Of a stretch of DNA of 6,443 nucleotides, positions 6,338 through 6,443 are shown piece by piece. Under the pieces are notes generated by a model that was not told the origin of the DNA, did no database searches, and saw nothing but the letters and a program-made list of their open reading frames with translations. This stretch comes from JAJYIW01 sp036787065. Its GTDB lineage: Bacteria > Chloroflexota > Anaerolineae > Anaerolineales > Anaerolineaceae. Location: the NCBI GenBank assembly GCA_036787065.1, contig DAIQPZ010000151.1, forward strand, positions 1-6,443, given 5' to 3'. How positions within the stretch are numbered: the stretch's first letter is position 1; every line of letters starts with the position of its first letter. The position numbers were made by a program, and so were the translations under genes.

Positions 6338-6443
6338 GTTACTACTCAGGCCCCTGTGAAAAAGACCCGAATTTGAGGTGTTTGCGGGTGCGAAGCACCC
6401 GCAAACACCTCAAATTCGGCGACTTTTTTCGCATGGCTGAGCA
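6338..6443. mobile_element. MITE-like palindromic element, copy 2, at the window edge (right end incomplete)
   Basis: The left end GTTACTACTCAG (6338-6349) resembles the inward-read right end of copy 1 (GTAACTGTTCAG). The central stem (6367-6419) has perfect 25-nt arms and a GAA loop, flanked by GTGAAAAAGAC on the left and GACTTTTTTCGC on the right. The window stops at ...CTGAGCA, so about five terminal bases and the right target duplication are not visible. It is in direct orientation relative to copy 1, about 2.04 kb away, and its left edge abuts the broken PAS coding sequence. Confidence 0.75.
6359..6419 (-). terminator. Terminator-like hairpin within element copy 2
   Basis: On the minus strand the perfect 25-bp stem is followed after a short GT-C gap by five Ts (6363-6359). 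On the plus strand the same stem is followed by six Ts (6424-6429), so it could stop transcription in both directions. It sits just upstream of the remaining kinase frame. Confidence 0.4.

Noticed and set aside
4297..6443. Composite transposon carrying the kinase
   Set aside because: The elements encode no transposase, copy 1 has its own target duplication, and the kinase is damaged at both junctions, which fits two separate insertions better than a mobile unit with cargo.
305..6443. CRISPR array built from the repeated palindromes
   Set aside because: The copies are kilobases apart with genes between them and no regular spacers or cas genes.

Overview
The window holds one minus-strand gene cluster (859 to 6335) and a 5' flank of about 850 bases with short genes. 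The cluster is a two-component sensor histidine kinase with PAS and GAF domains, followed by an ABC-2 type exporter: one ATPase and two permeases. Moderate GC content, Shine-Dalgarno starts, a TTG start and this kinase plus ABC-2 arrangement suggest an environmental bacterium. Chloroflexota (Anaerolineae-like) is my best guess from the style of the proteins, but the window contains no taxonomic marker.

Layout: 1-180 holds two short minus-strand reading frames overlapping by ATGA, the second leaving the window. Positions 181-568 are intergenic, with candidate promoters and a 39-nt palindrome at 305-343. Positions 569-850 encode an unrecognised 93-residue protein on the plus strand, convergent with the exporter. 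Positions 859-4266 are permease 2, permease 1 and ATPase, tightly packed and read right to left. Positions 4263-6335 are the kinase, and 6338-6443 is the start of a palindromic element that reaches the window edge.

The main point of interest is a small palindromic, MITE-like element of about 110 bp. It occurs twice in the same orientation, once at each end of the kinase (4297-4405 and 6338-window end). A third hairpin (305-343) shares only the inner core. The 4297-4405 copy is flanked by an 8-bp direct repeat (CCTTTTGG), so it looks like a true insertion. It lies inside the 3' end of the kinase and adds exactly 39 codons in frame (element plus duplicated target). The other copy cuts the first PAS domain near its first strand. 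Another reading frame next to the 3' insertion encodes what looks like the lost last beta strand of the kinase ATPase domain, so a small frameshifting deletion preceded or accompanied the insertion. I therefore read the kinase as a degenerate gene, although its open frame survives by chance.

The exporter genes look intact. The ATPase should drive a membrane complex of the two homologous permeases to export a drug, peptide or lipid-like substrate. The kinase would once have sensed a signal and controlled the exporter through a response regulator, but no regulator gene is present here. The two elements also form A-tract/stem/T-tract hairpins that could act as terminators within the operon.
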